Program-made: the position numbers and the translations under genes
NCBI RefSeq assembly: GCF_022539505.1
Contig: NC_061514.1
Coordinates: forward strand, 218,759,837-218,823,836
Length of the DNA stretch: 64,000 nucleotides
Direction of reading: 5' to 3'
Origin: Lolium rigidum
Lineage: Eukaryota; Streptophyta; Magnoliopsida; Poales; Poaceae
The notes under the pieces: generated by a model
Told to the model about the DNA's origin: nothing
Seen by the model: the letters and a program-made list of their open reading frames with translations, nothing else
Databases searched by the model: none
In this document: positions 36,092 through 48,293 of the stretch, piece after piece
Layout of the letters: every line of letters begins with the position of its first letter
How positions within the stretch are numbered: position 1 is the first letter of the stretch

Positions 36092-38688
36092 GCATCCCCA
36101 AGCTTAGTTCTGCTCGATCCCGAGCGGGTAAACGATAACAAAGATAATTTCTGGAGTGACATGCCATCATAACCTTGATCATACTATTGTAAGCATATGT
36201 AATGAATGCAGCGATCAAAACAATGGTAATGACATGAGGAAACAAATGAATCATACATCAAAGACTTTTCATGAATAGTACTTCAAGACAAGCATCAATA
36301 AGTCTTGCATAAGAGTTAACTCATAAAGCAATAAATCAAAGTAAAGGTATTGAAGCAACACAAAGGAAGATTAAGTTTCAGCGGTTGCTTTCAACTTATA
36401 ACATGTATATCTCATGGATAGTGTCAATGTAAAGTAATATAACAAGTGCAATATGCAAGTATGTAGGAATCAATGCACAGTTCACACAAGTGTTTGCTTC
36501 TTGAGGTGGAGAGAGATAGGTGAACTGACTCAACATAAAAGTAAAAGAAAGGTCCTTCAAAGAGGAAAGCATCGATTGCTATATTTGTGCTAGAGCTTTT
36601 ATTTTGAAAACATGAAACAATTTTGTCAACGGTAGTAATAAAGCATATGAGTTATGTAAATAAATTATATCTTACAAGCTGCAAGCCTCATGCATAGTAT
36701 ACTAATAGTGCCCGCACCTTGTCCTAATTAGCTTGGACTACCGGATCATCGCAATACACATGTTTTAACCAAGTGTCACAATGGGGTACCTCCATGCCGC
36801 CTGTACAAAGGTCTAAGGAGAAAGCTCGCATTTTGGATTTCTCGCTTTTGATTATTCTCAACTTAGACATCCATACCGGGACAACATGGACAACGGATAA
36901 TGGACTCCTCTTTAATGCATAAGCATGTGGCAACAATTAGTGTTCTCATATGAGATTGAGGATATATGTCCAAAACTGAAACTTCCACCATGATTCATGG
37001 CTTTAGTTAGCGGCCCAATGTTCTTCTCTAACAATATGCATGCTCTAACCATTAAAGTGGTAGATCTCTCTTACTTCGGACAAGACGGACATGCATAGCA
37101 ACTCACATGATATTCAACAAAGAGTTGATGGCGTCCCCAGGAACATGGTTATCGCACAACAAGCAACTTAATAAGAGATAAAGTGCATAAGTACATATTC
37201 AATACCACAGTAGTTTTTAGGCTATTTTGTCCCATGAGCTATATATTGTAAAGGCGAATGATGGAAATTTAAAGGTATCACTCAAGCAATTTACTTTGCA
37301 ATGGCGGAGAAATACCATGTAGTAGGTAGGTTTGGTGGACACAAATGGCATAGTGGTTGGCTCAAGGATTTTGGATGCATGAGAAGTATTCCCTCTCGAT
37401 ACAAGGTTTAGGCTAGCAAGGTTATTTGAAACAAACACAAGGATGAACCGGTGCAGCAAAACTCACATAAAAGACATATTGTAAACATTATAAGACTCTA
37501 CGCCGTCTTCCTTGTTGTTCAAAACTCAATACTAGAAACTATCTAGACCTTAGAGAGACCAAATATGCAAACCAAATTTTAGCAAGCTCTATGTATTTCT
37601 TCATTAGTAGGTGCAAACTATATGATGCAAGAGCTTAAACATGAGCACAACAATTGCCAAGTATCAAATTATCCAAGACATTTTAGAATTACTACATATG
37701 TAGCATTTCCCAATTCCAACCATATAACAATTTAGCGAAGAAGATTCAACCTTCGCCATGAATACTATGAGTAAAGCCTAAGGACATATTTGTCCATATG
37801 CAACAGCGGAGCGTGTCTCTCTCCCACACGGTGAATGCTAGGATCCATTTTATTCAAACAAAAACAAAAACAAAAACAAACGAGACGCTCCAAGCAAAGT
37901 ACATAAGATGTGACTGAATAAAAATATAGTTTCGGGGGAGGAACCTGATAATGTTGTCGATGAAGAAGGGGATGCCTTGGGCATCCCCAAGCTTAGACGC
38001 TTGAGTCTTCTTAATATATGCGAGGGGTGAACCACGGGGGCATCCCCAAGCTTAGAAGCTTTCACTCTCCTTGATCATATTGCATCATACTCCTCTCTTG
38101 ATCCTTGAAAACTTCCTCCACACCAAACTCGAAACAACTCATTAGAGGGTTAGTGCACAATAAAAATTAACATGTTCAGAGGTGACATAATCATTCTTAA
38201 CACTTCTGGACATTGCATAAAGCTACTGAACATTAATGGATCAAAGAAATTCATCCAACATAGCAAAAGAGGCAATGCGAAATAAAAGGCAGAATCTGTC
38301 AAAACAGAACAGTTCGTAAAGACGAATTTTAAAATGGAACCAGACTTGCTCAAATGAAAATGCTCAAATTGAATGAAAGTTTCGTACATATCTGAGGATC
38401 ACTCACGTAAATTTGCATAATTTTCTGAGTTATCTACAGAGAATTAGGCCCAGATTCGTGACAGCAAAGAAATCTGTTTCTGCGCAGTAATCCAAATCTA
38501 GTATGAACCTTACTATCAAAGACTTTACTTGGCACAACAAAACATAAAACTAATATAAGGAGAGGTTGCTACAGTAGTAAACAACTTCAAAGACTCAAAT
38601 ATAAAACAAAGTACTGTAGTAAAAACATGGGTTGTCTCCCATAAGCGCTTTTCTTTAACGCCTTTCAGCTAGGCGCAGAAAGTGTATT
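36092..38688 (-). other. 3' non-coding interior of the Athila-like element, with three polypurine-tract motifs
   Basis: About 2.6 kb lying where pol would normally be. It has no coding signal on either strand. Exact copies of catccccaagctt (minus: aagcttggggatg) occur at 36093-36105 (the true tract, beside the LTR), 37982-37994 and 38041-38053. Around 37200-37460 the minus strand resembles, at low identity, the modules at 45060-45770 and 48640-49200. Confidence 0.6.
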
Positions 38689-40792
38689 TCAAGTATTATC
38701 AAGAGATGAAGCATCAACATCATAATTTGCTCTAATAATAGAGTCATAAGGTAACTTCATTATTTTTCTAGGGAAGTGTTCCATACCTTTCTTGAGAGGA
38801 AATTGATATTTAATATTACCTTCCTTCATATCAATAGTAGCACCAACGGTTCGAAGAAAAGGTCTTCCCAATATAACGGGGCAAGATGCATTGCATTCAA
38901 TATCCAAGACAACAAAATCAACGGGGACAAGGTTATTGTTAACCATAATATGAACATTATCAACTCTCCCCAAAGGTTTCTTTTTAGCATTATCAGCGAG
39001 ATTAACATCCAAATAACAATTTTTCGGTGGTGGCAAGTCAAGCATATCATAGACTTTCTTAGGCATAACGAAATACTTGCACCAAGATCACATAAAGCAT
39101 TACAATCAAAATCATTGACCCTCATTTTAATGATGGGCTCCCAACCATCTTCTAATTTCCTAGGAATAGAGGTTTCAAGTTTTAGTTTCTCTTCTCTAGC
39201 TTTTATGAGAGCATTTGTAATATGTTTTGTAAAGGCCAAATTTATAGCACTAGCATTAGGACTCTTAGCAAGTTTTTGTAAGAACTTTATAACTTCAGAG
39301 ATGTGACAATCATCAAAATCTAAATCATTATGAGCTACAGCAATGGGATCATTGTCCCCAAGGTTGGAAAAATTTCAGCAGTTTTATCACAAGCAATTTC
39401 GAGCGGTTTTAGCAATTTCGAGGCGAGTTTTGTACGCTTTGCACTAGGAGCAGAAACATTGCCAACACCAATTATTTTACCATTGATAGTAGGAGGTGCA
39501 GCAACATGTGAGGAATCAACATTACTTGTGGTGGTAATAGTCCAAACTTTAGCTACATTATTCTCTTTAGCTAGTTTTTCATTTTCTTCTCTATCCCACC
39601 TAGCACGCAATTTAGCCATTAATCTTATATTCTCATTAATTCTAACTTGGATGGCATTTGCTGTAGTGGTAATCTTATTATCAATATCCTTATTAGGCAT
39701 AACTTTCAATTTTAAAAGATCAACATCAGAGGCAAGTCTATCAACTCTAGAAGCAAGAATATCAATTTTATCAAGCTTTTCCTCAACAGATTTGTTAAAA
39801 GCAGTTTGTGTACTAATAAATTCTTTAAGCATAGCTTCAAAACCAGGGGGTACACTCCTATTATTGTTGTAAGAATTCCCATAACCATTACCATTAGCAA
39901 AAGGATATGGCCTATAGTTATTACCAGAATTGTTCCTATAAGCATTGTTGTTGAAATTATTGTTTTTAATGAAATTCACATCAATATTTTCTTCTTGAGA
40001 AACCAATGAAGCTAAAGGAACATTATTTGGATCAACATTAGATCTACCATTCACAAGCATAGACATAATCACATCAATCTTATCACTCAAGGAGGAGGTT
40101 TCTTCAACAGAATTTACCTTCTTACCTTGTGGAGCTCTTTCCGTGTGCCATTCGAGTAATTTATCATCATATCATCAAGAAGCTTTGTAGCCGCCCCCAA
40201 AGTGATGGACATAAAGGTACCTCCAGCAGCTGAATCCAATAAATTCCGCGAAGAAAAATTTAGTCCTGCATAGAAGGTTTGGATGATCATCCAAGTAGTC
40301 AGTCCATGGGTTGGGCAATTCTTTACCAAAGATTTCATTCTCTCCCATGCTCGAGCAACATGTTCATTATCTAATTGCTTGAAATTCATTATGCTACTTC
40401 TCAAAGATATAATTTTAGCGGGAGGATAATATCTACCAATAAAAGCATCCTTACATTTAGTCCATGAATCAATACTATTCTTAGGCAAAGATAGCAACCA
40501 ATCTTTAGCTCTTCCTCTTAAGGAGAAAGGAAACAATTTTAATTTTATAATATCGCCATCTACATCCTTATACTTTTGCATTTCACATAGTTCAACAAAA
40601 TTATTAAGATGGGCAGCAGCATCATCAGAACTAATACCAGAAAATTGCTCTCGCATAACAAGATTCAATAAAGCAGGTTTAATTTCAAAGAATTCTGCTG
40701 TAGTAGCGAGGTGGAGCAATAGGTGTGCATAAGAAATCATTATTATTTGTGGTTGTGAAGTCACACAACTTAGTATTTTCAGGGGTATTCAT
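38689..40792 (-). pseudogene. gag: Gag-protease of the Athila-like element, frameshifted
   Basis: The likely start is ATG at 40792 (MNTPENTKLCDFTTTNNND); a frameshift near 40710 leads to the gag domain (EFFEIKPALLNLVMREQFSG, then DWLLSLPKNSIDSWTKCKDA and IGRYYPPAKI). The frame changes again near 40100 to a central region with an asparagine-rich stretch (NNFNNNAYRNNSGNNYRPY). A further shift near 39350 precedes the protease: the catalytic DLGAS motif (about 39100), another shift, then MPKKVYDMLDLPPPKNCYLD and PVILGRPFLRTVGATIDMKE. It ends at a stop after DVDASSLDNT with no pol following. Product: RNA-packaging gag plus aspartic protease. Four or more frame breaks. Confidence 0.82.
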
Positions 40793-41016
40793 TTTAGCAG
40801 TAATAAATAAAGCAAACTAGATAAAATAAATGCAAGTAACTAATTTTTTTGTGTTTTTGATATAGAAAGCAAGACAGTAAATAAAGTAAAGCTAGCAAAT
40901 AATTTTTTTGTGTTTTGATATAATGCAGCAAACAAAGTAGTAAATAAAATAAAGCAAGACAAAAACAAAGTAAAGAGATTGGGAAGTGGAGACTCCCCTT
41001 GCGAGCGTGTCTTGAT
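40793..41016 (-). other. 5' leader between primer site and gag
   Basis: AT-rich leader with imperfect repeats of a tttttttgtgttttgatat motif at about 40846-40862 and 40901-40920. No coding signal. Confidence 0.5.
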
Positions 41017-41039
41017 CTCCCCGGCAACGGCGCCGGAAA
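41017..41039 (-). promoter_or_regulatory. Primer binding site, tRNA-Asp type
   Basis: The minus strand reads ggcgccgttgccgggga a few bases inside the LTR end. This is the sequence class that pairs with aspartate tRNA and is typical of Athila-lineage elements. Confidence 0.75.
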
Positions 41040-41046
41040 TTTAGCT

Positions 41047-41934
41047 TGATGACGCGTAAAGCACACGCTCGTTGGGAACCCCAAGTGGAAGGTGTGATGC
41101 GTACGGCGGCAAGTTTCCCTCGGTAAGAAACCAAGGTTTATCGAACCGGTAGGAGTCAAGAAGCACGTTGAAGGTTGATGGCGGCGAGATGTAGTGCGGC
41201 GCAACACCGGGGATTCCGGCGCCAACGTGGAACACTGCACAACACAACCAAAGTACTTTGCCCCAACGAAACGGTGAGGTTGTCAATCTCACCGGCTTGG
41301 TTGTAACAAAGGATTAACCGTATTGTGTGGAAGATGATTGTTTGCAGAAAACAGTAAAGAACAATTGCAGTAGATTGTATGCGATGTAAAAGAATAGGAC
41401 CGGGGTCCACAGTTCACTAGAGGTGTCTCTCCCATAAGATAAAAGCATGTTGGGTGAACAAATTACAGTCGGGCAATTGACAAATAGAGAGGGCATAACA
41501 ATGCACATACATGATATGATAAATATAGTGAGATTTAATTGGGCATTACGACAAAGTACATAGACCGCTATCCAGCATGCATCTATGCCTAAAAAGTCCA
41601 CCTTCAGGTTATCATCCGAACCCCTTCCGGTATTAAGTTGCAAAACAACAGACAATTGCATTAAGTATGGTGCGTAATGTAATCAATAACTACATCCTTA
41701 GACATAGCATCAATGTTTTATCCCTAGTGGCAACAGCGCATCCACAACCTTAATTAGAACTTTCTGCCACTGTCCCAGATTTAATGGAGGCATGAACCCA
41801 CTATCGAGCATAAATACTCCCTCTTGGAGTTAAGAGCAAAAACTTGGCCAGAGCCTCTACTAATAACGGAGAGCATGCAAGATCATAAACAACACATAGG
41901 TAATAACTTGATAATCACTATAACATAGTATTCT
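41047..41934 (-). repeat. 5' LTR (partial) of the minus-strand Athila-like element
   Basis: 888 bp alignable with 34491-35389, cut by the N gap at 41935. About 700 bp of the LTR are therefore missing or hidden in the gap. Confidence 0.85.
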
Positions 41935-42034
41935 NNNNNNNNNNNNNNNNNNNNNNNNNNNNNNNNNNNNNNNNNNNNNNNNNNNNNNNNNNNNNNNNNN
42001 NNNNNNNNNNNNNNNNNNNNNNNNNNNNNNNNNN
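41935..42034. other. Assembly gap of 100 N
   Basis: Exactly 100 N, most likely a fixed-size placeholder of unknown true length. It falls inside an LTR that has relatives at 34491 and 46481, a place where repeat assembly commonly fails. Confidence 1.
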
Positions 42035-42758
42035 AATAATTTGCTAATAATTTGCTAATAAAACCTTTTCAAAAAGTGTGTGTGCCTTTGCCAGTACCTC
42101 TTTGCGAATGGGGATCGCATCGGCTGTGTTATGTTTGCAGAGTATAGAACTGTTACCTTGTGCGCTCTCTTATCTCCTCTGAGTAGACGGATGTTGTAGC
42201 GTGTCTCTATTGGATAGTAGCTTTGCTGCCGCTAAACTCCACATATAGCCGGGTGAAGTTTATACCGCCCACCGGCGAGCATAGCTGGTCTTGTCTCGCA
42301 AGTACGTGCCAATGGTACTTACCCTCGCCTTCCTTTCTTTTTGTCTCCTCCCCTTTTGTCGGCAACCGATGGCTCGACTTTGACAGTACGAGATGACGAC
42401 GTTAGCAAGGTTACCCTTCCGGCCCTGCCCGCGGTGGTTATGAACGCCATCTGGTTATCTTCGGGACTCTTAGTCCAATTTGTATCTTGTCCGTACTCGG
42501 ACGTATTCGATCTTCCGTATGATTTGGATCTTTGTATTGTATATTTGTATCTTGACTCGTTGGAGTCGTTGTTGTAATATATGTTTCTTGTGGGCTCTAT
42601 TGTAATCCTGTTGTAATGTTACCGCTCGTGTTAATTCCTCTGGCATCACGTGTGTGATTCGTCGCGCACGTCGTGTCGGAGGGCGTCTCTGAATCGATAT
42701 CATGCGGATTTCGGCGGGATCGCTGGAATCCTCATGGTACCGGTTCCGGGGTGTCACA
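42035..42758. repeat. LTR-end-like fragment ending in TGTCACA
   Basis: The stretch ends ggttccggggtgtcaca at 42758; reversed, this is TGTGACACCCCGG, a typical Gypsy LTR start. No second copy lies in the window, so orientation and family are unproven. Open frames here carry no domain. The first bases after the gap include a short duplication of aataatttgct. Confidence 0.4.
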
Positions 42759-42945
42759 GCGCGCCACCCTGTGGTGTGGGCCCCTCCTTGCCCCACTACT
42801 TCATCTCTTCCTCCAATCTCACTCTCTCTCCCGAAAAAACTCGTACTCACTTTCTCTCACTCGCATTTCTGCTCAAGAGCTCAAGATTTCTCGATCTCTT
42901 TGCTCAGCCCAGATTTCGTCTGAAATTTGGCACATTTGCTCTCCG

Positions 42946-43166
42946 GTATGTGACTCCTTCGATTATCCAAGTAGAATTTTGTTTGGTTGAGTATATCTTG
43001 AATATTTTGCTGCTGTAGGTAACATGTTTAGTGAGCTTGCATGCTTGTTCTATGTTGTAAAAACTAGTTTTGATGCATGTTTAGTACTCTACCAAGTTCC
43101 TATAATAGTTCCCCTCAATTATATGTCACCAAATCAAATTTTATAATGTTTGTTGAAAAATTTCAG
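42946..43166 (+). other. Probable leader intron upstream of the Athila-type ORF
   Basis: A good donor (ctccg|gtatgtga, 42946) and acceptor (gaaaaatttcag|a, 43166) bracket 221 AT-rich bases, ending 9 bases before ATG 43176. Removing it would also remove the upstream ATGs at 43077 and 43147. Splicing is inferred from sequence only. Confidence 0.5.
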
Positions 43167-43175
43167 AAAAGGAAG

Positions 43176-44291
43176 ATGGATAACTTTAACTTTGGAGAAG
43201 TGTTTGAAAGAGAGACGACAAGAACGGGGAGGCCCTCAAGGGCATCCACTCGGATTAGACGATCCTATAATGAGGACGTCATCGCACCGAGCATCGAAGC
43301 CGAAGAGGACAATGGAGTCCCTAACGCTTCATCATTTCCATGTTATAACTTTTTGAGTAATGCAGGGTTACTGGATGATTTCTTGGTCCTCGTCGGTAAT
43401 GTGGGCTTAACCACCTACATGGAAGATGAGAGGGATCAATACTACATGCTAACTAAAATTTTGTTGAGAGCTTTCAGTTCAACAAAGCACTATCAACCAT
43501 CAGTTGCATTCAGGATCTATGGTAATCCTATCACTATGAAGTTGAAGGATTTTTGTACTGCATTGGATATTGCCCCTGTAGGTACAGCAAAGAAGATCGA
43601 GAACAATCCCAAGGCTTTGCTGGAGCTCTATCGAGGAGTCACCAATGATGATTGTCGCACCATTCAGCGCGGCAAGATAAGAAACATTCAACTCCCCGCT
43701 ATTAAATATTTCGCTTGCGATCTTGCCACTAGCATTCTTGGTAGGGAGAACACTAGCAATATTTCTAGTTACCATCTTGCTTTCCTAGTTGCTGCACTCA
43801 CTTGAGAGACACCTTATCATCTTGGTGCTCTTGTTGCTCGCCGTTTGTCTAACAAGGGGCCTATTTTTGGAGGAATTGTTGCCTCACGCATTTTAGCACA
43901 TCTAGATCTTCATCTTGACCCTACTGATGTGAAATTAACTCCTATAAGGCTTGATATTGCTGCTATGAAGAGTCATCAATTTGTTACAACTGACTCTAGT
44001 TTAGATAATATTGTCTATAGAATGTTGTTTACTGACGGGGATGAAAGGGAAATCCCTTTGCCGCAGCCAGATTTGTTCAGTATTCACAGGAAACCGTGGT
44101 CGCGCTCTAAGGAGGAGGTGGATGAGCAGCTGAGGATACATGGGTTTCACCAGCAGCATGACTCCGAGGACGCCGAGCCCTCCCACGACTACACCATCAC
44201 GCATCCTGGTGCTTCTTCCAGCACATACCCAGAACAGGATCCATCTTCGTCGTACTACGGAGGTGCTACTTCATGGGCACCATGGGATTGA
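43176..44291 (+). pseudogene. Athila-type ORF-1-like protein, one internal stop
   Basis: The chosen start MDNFNFGEVFERETTRTGR follows the splice-acceptor-like site; an in-frame ATG 99 bases upstream would lie in the intron. The frame encodes YNFLSNAGLLDDFLVLVGNV, FRIYGNPITMKLKDFCTALD and LPAIKYFACDLATSILG, is stopped by TGA at 43802-43804 after LVAALT, and continues in the same frame (ETPYHLGALVARRLSNKGPI) to the final stop after ATSWAPWD. Total 371 codons with one nonsense change. It resembles the ORF-1 family carried by Athila-lineage elements of unknown role; no enzyme motifs are seen. The C-terminus is rich in H, S and D. Family assignment is from memory. Confidence 0.7.
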
Positions 44292-46186
44292 TCTCCACTT
44301 AGGCCAAAAGCCTAAGCTTGGGGGAGGTATACCGGCATCACTCATTCTTTGCATATTATAGTTGCTGGATACTTGTACATACTTGTTTAGCTTCTTAAAG
44401 TGATTTTCTAATAAGAGGGAGATGATATTTGGGGAAGTGCTGATTGAAAACAGATTCTGGACTGATACCAAAAAAAATCTCAAAAACAGCCAGAACGTTA
44501 TTTTGCGAAGCCAATTTTTGTGCATGGTCCCCAGGTTATTATCTAACTTTCATTAGTTGAACACTTTTCGAGCTGAGCAGCGGAAGAATTTCTTAAAAAT
44601 CCATTACTGTACTGCTGTCAAGTTTGACGAATTTCTGCTGCTTTGTGTTTATGTGATTCTTTTAGCTTTCATTTTCTTGTTTTTGCTTTGTTTCTTTCCT
44701 AAAACACAAAAAGACAAAAAATATTTCTGTTGTTTCTCTTTACCATTTGTTTATTTTGGGTTCTTGCTTTTATTTTGCTTTGTTTGCTATCGTTGGTTTG
44801 CTATAAGAAAATCCAAAAAGATTTTGCTATGTTTGCTTGTTTCCTTTTGTTCTTGTTTTCCAATTCGAAAACACCAAAAATATTTGCTGTTATTCTTTGA
44901 TTTTGTAAAGTTCATTATGGAGTTCAGTGGTCTTCGGTGTCTGGAGCTTGGTATTCATTTCATATTATTCAAGCTACACAAGTGAAAGGAAATAATGACG
45001 ATCTACGACAATTCGACTGTGGTGAGAGGCTGGTATGAACTCATTTTTGTACATATACTCATCCATGTGAGCATGCTTAGTTGGTTCATGTGAGGTATAT
45101 GTCATTTAAGAAAGTCTAGTAGTTCATGATCTCTCATGCTTAGCTCCAATTTATTAATATGAGTAGCATATCATAAATATTTGCTTGCATTGCTTTATTC
45201 ATAGATAGGTATGACATTGTGGTATCCTCATCTGAATAATTCACTTGAATCAACTTGGCACATGCTCACGCATGCATATGACTGAACAAAAGTCAATTAA
45301 GCCTCGATGATTTACTTTACCTCAGAGTTCTTGTATCACTTTTATGCCTATGTTAATTTATTTTGTCGCAAGCATGATTATGACGGTTATTGCTCTCTTG
45401 ATTGTCGCTTCCCAGTCTATTGCTAGCCTTCACTTGTACTGAGCGAGAACGCTGCTCGTGCTTCCAAACCCCTGAAAACCAAGTTATTCCAAAGTGTCCA
45501 CCATAAATACCTATGCATGGCATTTCAAACCATTCCAAGTAAATTCTCATGTGCTACCTTTAAACCTTCAAAATACTTCTCAATTTGTGTTGATGTTTTA
45601 TAGCTCATGAGGAAGTATGTGGTGTTTATCTTTCAATCTTGTCATTTACTCCTGACAGACTTTCATAATGGACTAGTGGCACATCCGCTTATCCAATAAT
45701 TTTGCAAAAGAGCTGGCAACGGGGTTCCCAGCCCCAATTAATCAACTTTCATTAATATACTGAAGATGTTGATGTTATTCGAGTGGTGACTCCGGAAGCT
45801 TTCATCAAAGGTCAAATTGACAGTTCTGCAGAGTTCGACTTTGAATAGGTAACAGTACTGGTAATAAAAAGTCCGCGTTTAACTTTCCGAACAATGTTTT
45901 TGCTATTTTTGGAAAATATGAAAAATTACGAGATCGAAATGGAGTGGAGGAGACGCACGAGGGCGTGCCCCCATAGGCCGGCGCGGGCCCCAGCCTGGCC
46001 GCGCCGCCCTATGAGGACGGCCCCTCGGTGTCCCTCTCCGACTCTGGTTCGACCTGGTACTTTCCTTCTGTCGTGAAAATTTCTGCTATATAACCCCCGG
46101 ACCCCTGGAGGTCCGTATATCGTTTTCTCATTTTGTTTTGTTTCGAGTTGTTTCCTTCCAGGATCTGCTTCGGATCTAGAGCCAGC
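44292..46186 (+). other. Non-coding module 1 of the plus-strand Athila-like element
   Basis: Begins with a polypurine-tract copy (aagcttgggggaggt, 44314-44328), followed by T-rich sequence. Then comes a conserved section (about 45060-45770) matched at 48640-49200, and a GC-rich leader-like part (about 45940-46080) ending in a splice-acceptor-like ttccttccag (46162) before the next ORF. Frames such as 44557-44985 are hydrophobic and low-complexity, and I do not consider them genes. Confidence 0.6.
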
Positions 46187-48293
46187 ATGTCTTCGTCGGG
46201 AACTCCGAAGGATAGCTTCTTTGAGGACGTTGTCAACCCGTACATGAACGAGCTAAAGACGCACCCCAAGGAATTGCTGCTCGTAGATGGAGAGTTGAAG
46301 ATTGAAGATGTCCAGGGTCCTAAAGGAGAAGGAAGTTTGGAGGACAGGATAGAGAAATTAGAACAAGAGGTTTTCAACTACAAGAAGATGGCTGAGCATG
46401 AAGTGGACATCTTTCACTAAATTGTGTCTGAACTTATTGATGGACACAAGAAGGCGACTGGCGACTGCAAAGCTGTGGGATGATACGTCTCCGACGTATC
46501 GATAATTTCTTATGTTCCATGTCACATTATTGATGATATCTACATGTTTTATGCACACTTTATGTCATATTCGTGCATTTTCTAGAACTAACCTATTAAC
46601 AAGATGCCGAAGAGCCGATTCTTTGTTTTCTGCTGTTTTTGGTTTCAGAAATCCTAGTAAAGAAATATTCTCGGAATTGGACGAAATCAACGCCCGGGGT
46701 CCTATTTTGCCACGAAGCTTCCGGAAGACCGAAGGAGAGTCGAAGTGGGGCCACGAGGTGGCGACACACCGAGGCGGCGCGGCCCGAGGCCCCGGCCGCG
46801 CCGACCTATGGTGTGGGCCCCTCGTGCCGCCTCTTTACCTGCCCTTCCGCCTACAAATAGCCTCCGTCGCGAAACCCCCGTGCCGAGAGCCACGATACGG
46901 AAAACCTTACCGAGACGCCGCCGCCGCCAATCCCATCTCGTGGGATTACCGGAGATCTCCTCCGGCACCCTGCCGGAGAGGGGATTCATCTCCCGGAGGA
47001 CTCTTCACCGCCATGGTCGCCTCCGGAGTGATGAGTGAGTAGTTCACCCCTGGACTATGGGTCCATAGCGGTAGCTAGATGGTTGTCTTCTCCTCATTGT
47101 GCTTCATTGTTGGATCTTGTGAGCTGCCTAACATGATCAAGATCATCTATCTGTAATATTATATGTTGTGTTTGTCGGGATCCGATGGATAGAGAATACT
47201 ATGTTATGTTAATTATCAAGTTATTACCTATGTGTTGTTTATGATCTTGCATGCTCTCCGTTATTAGTAGAGGCTCTGGCCAAGTTTTTGCTCTTAACTC
47301 CAAGAGGGAGTATTTATGCTCGATAGTGGGTTCATGCCTCCATTAAATGCGGGACGGTGACGAGAAAGTTCTAAGGTTGTGGATGTCGTTGTTGCCACTA
47401 GGGATAAAACATTGATGCTATGTCTAAGGATGTAGTTATTGAATACATTACGCACCATACTTAATGCAATTGTCTGTTGTTTTGCAACTTAATACTGGAA
47501 GGGGTTCGGATGATAACCTGAAGGTGGACTTTTTAGGCATAGATGCATGCTGGATAGCGGTCTATGTACTTTGTCGTAATGCCCAATTAAATCTCACTGT
47601 ATTTATCATGTCATGTATGTGCATTGTTATGCCCTCTCTATTTGTCAATTGCCCGACTGTAATTTGTTCACCCAACATGCTTTTATCTTATGGGAGAGAC
47701 ACCTCTAGTGAACTGTGGACCCCGGTCCTATTCTTTACATCGCATACAATCTACTGCAATACTTGTTTTACTGTTTTCTCCAAACAATCATCTTCCACAC
47801 AATACGGTTAATCCTTTGTTACAGCAAGCCGATGAGATTGACAACCTCACTCGTTTTGTTGGGGCAAAGTACTTTGGTTGTGTTGTGCAGGTTCCACGTT
47901 GGCGCCGGAATCTCCGGTGTTGCGCCGCACTACATCCCGCCGCCATCAACCTTCAACGTGCTTCTTGACTCCTACTGGTTCGATTAAACCTTGGTTTCTT
48001 ACTGAGGGAAACTTGCCGCTGTGCGCATCACACCTTCCTCTTGGGGTTCCCAACGGACGTGTCAACTACACTCATCATGGGACGATATCCTTTCGCTTCA
48101 CGACACTACCAACAAACTCCAAGCTCAACTCTATGATGTTCAGAATCAGAACTGTGAGTATGAAAACAGGTTTAAACACATAAGCTATGCTGCTAGTTTC
48201 AGGATTCCCGAGACCAAGATGTCGTTCGTAGATGGAGAGCCTCTTCCTTGGAAGTCTGATGATGGGAATAAATCACCACCGCCGAAGGAGTAA
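46187..48293 (+). pseudogene. Small second ORF of the Athila-like element, split by a solo LTR
   Basis: The first part (46187-46480) begins MSSSGTPKDSFFEDVVNPYM and includes SLEDRIEKLEQEVFNYKKMA, a likely short coiled coil. An in-frame stop sits at 46418-46420 (after DIFH). The second part (48078-48293) continues with LHDTTNKLQAQLYDVQNQNC, ETKMSFVDGEPLPWKSDDG and the end SPPPKE. The two parts join across an inserted LTR (46481-48077) with a 5-bp target duplication, and there is a one-base slip near the join. Without the insertion it would encode about 168 residues. Its role is unknown; it has no enzyme motif. Confidence 0.65.
46481..48077 (+). mobile_element. Solo LTR, Athila-like family, with target duplication
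   Basis: 1597 bp, starting TGATACGTCTCCGACGTATC and ending CTCATCA, flanked by tggga at 46476-46480 and 48078-48082. It is related to the LTRs at 34491-36091 and 41047-41934 in the opposite orientation, but its last about 15 bases differ from theirs. It splits a small ORF. A solo LTR is left by recombination between the two LTRs of one element. Confidence 0.9.

Larger units (their letters stand above)
34491..41934 (-). mobile_element. Athila-like non-autonomous Gypsy element (gag-protease only), minus strand
   Basis: Left (3') LTR 34491-36091, right (5') LTR 41047-41934, the latter cut off by the assembly gap. Both begin tgatgacgcgtaaagcacacg on the plus strand. The primer site (41017-41039) is of the kind complementary to tRNA-Asp used by Athila-lineage elements. 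Gag and a protease are present; no reverse transcriptase, RNase H or integrase was found in the 4.9-kb interior. The left flank is agttc (34486-34490). The LTRs differ at many sites, so the element is older than the one at 1-14211. Confidence 0.82.

Noticed and set aside
39330..39872. 180-codon plus-strand frame
   Set aside because: It is the complement of the well-supported gag region on the minus strand.
44557..44985. 142-codon hydrophobic frame as a membrane protein (possible envelope-like ORF)
   Set aside because: Composition is F/L/C-rich because the DNA is T-rich, with repeated cttttgtttgc-like stretches; no homologous frame is kept in the sister module.
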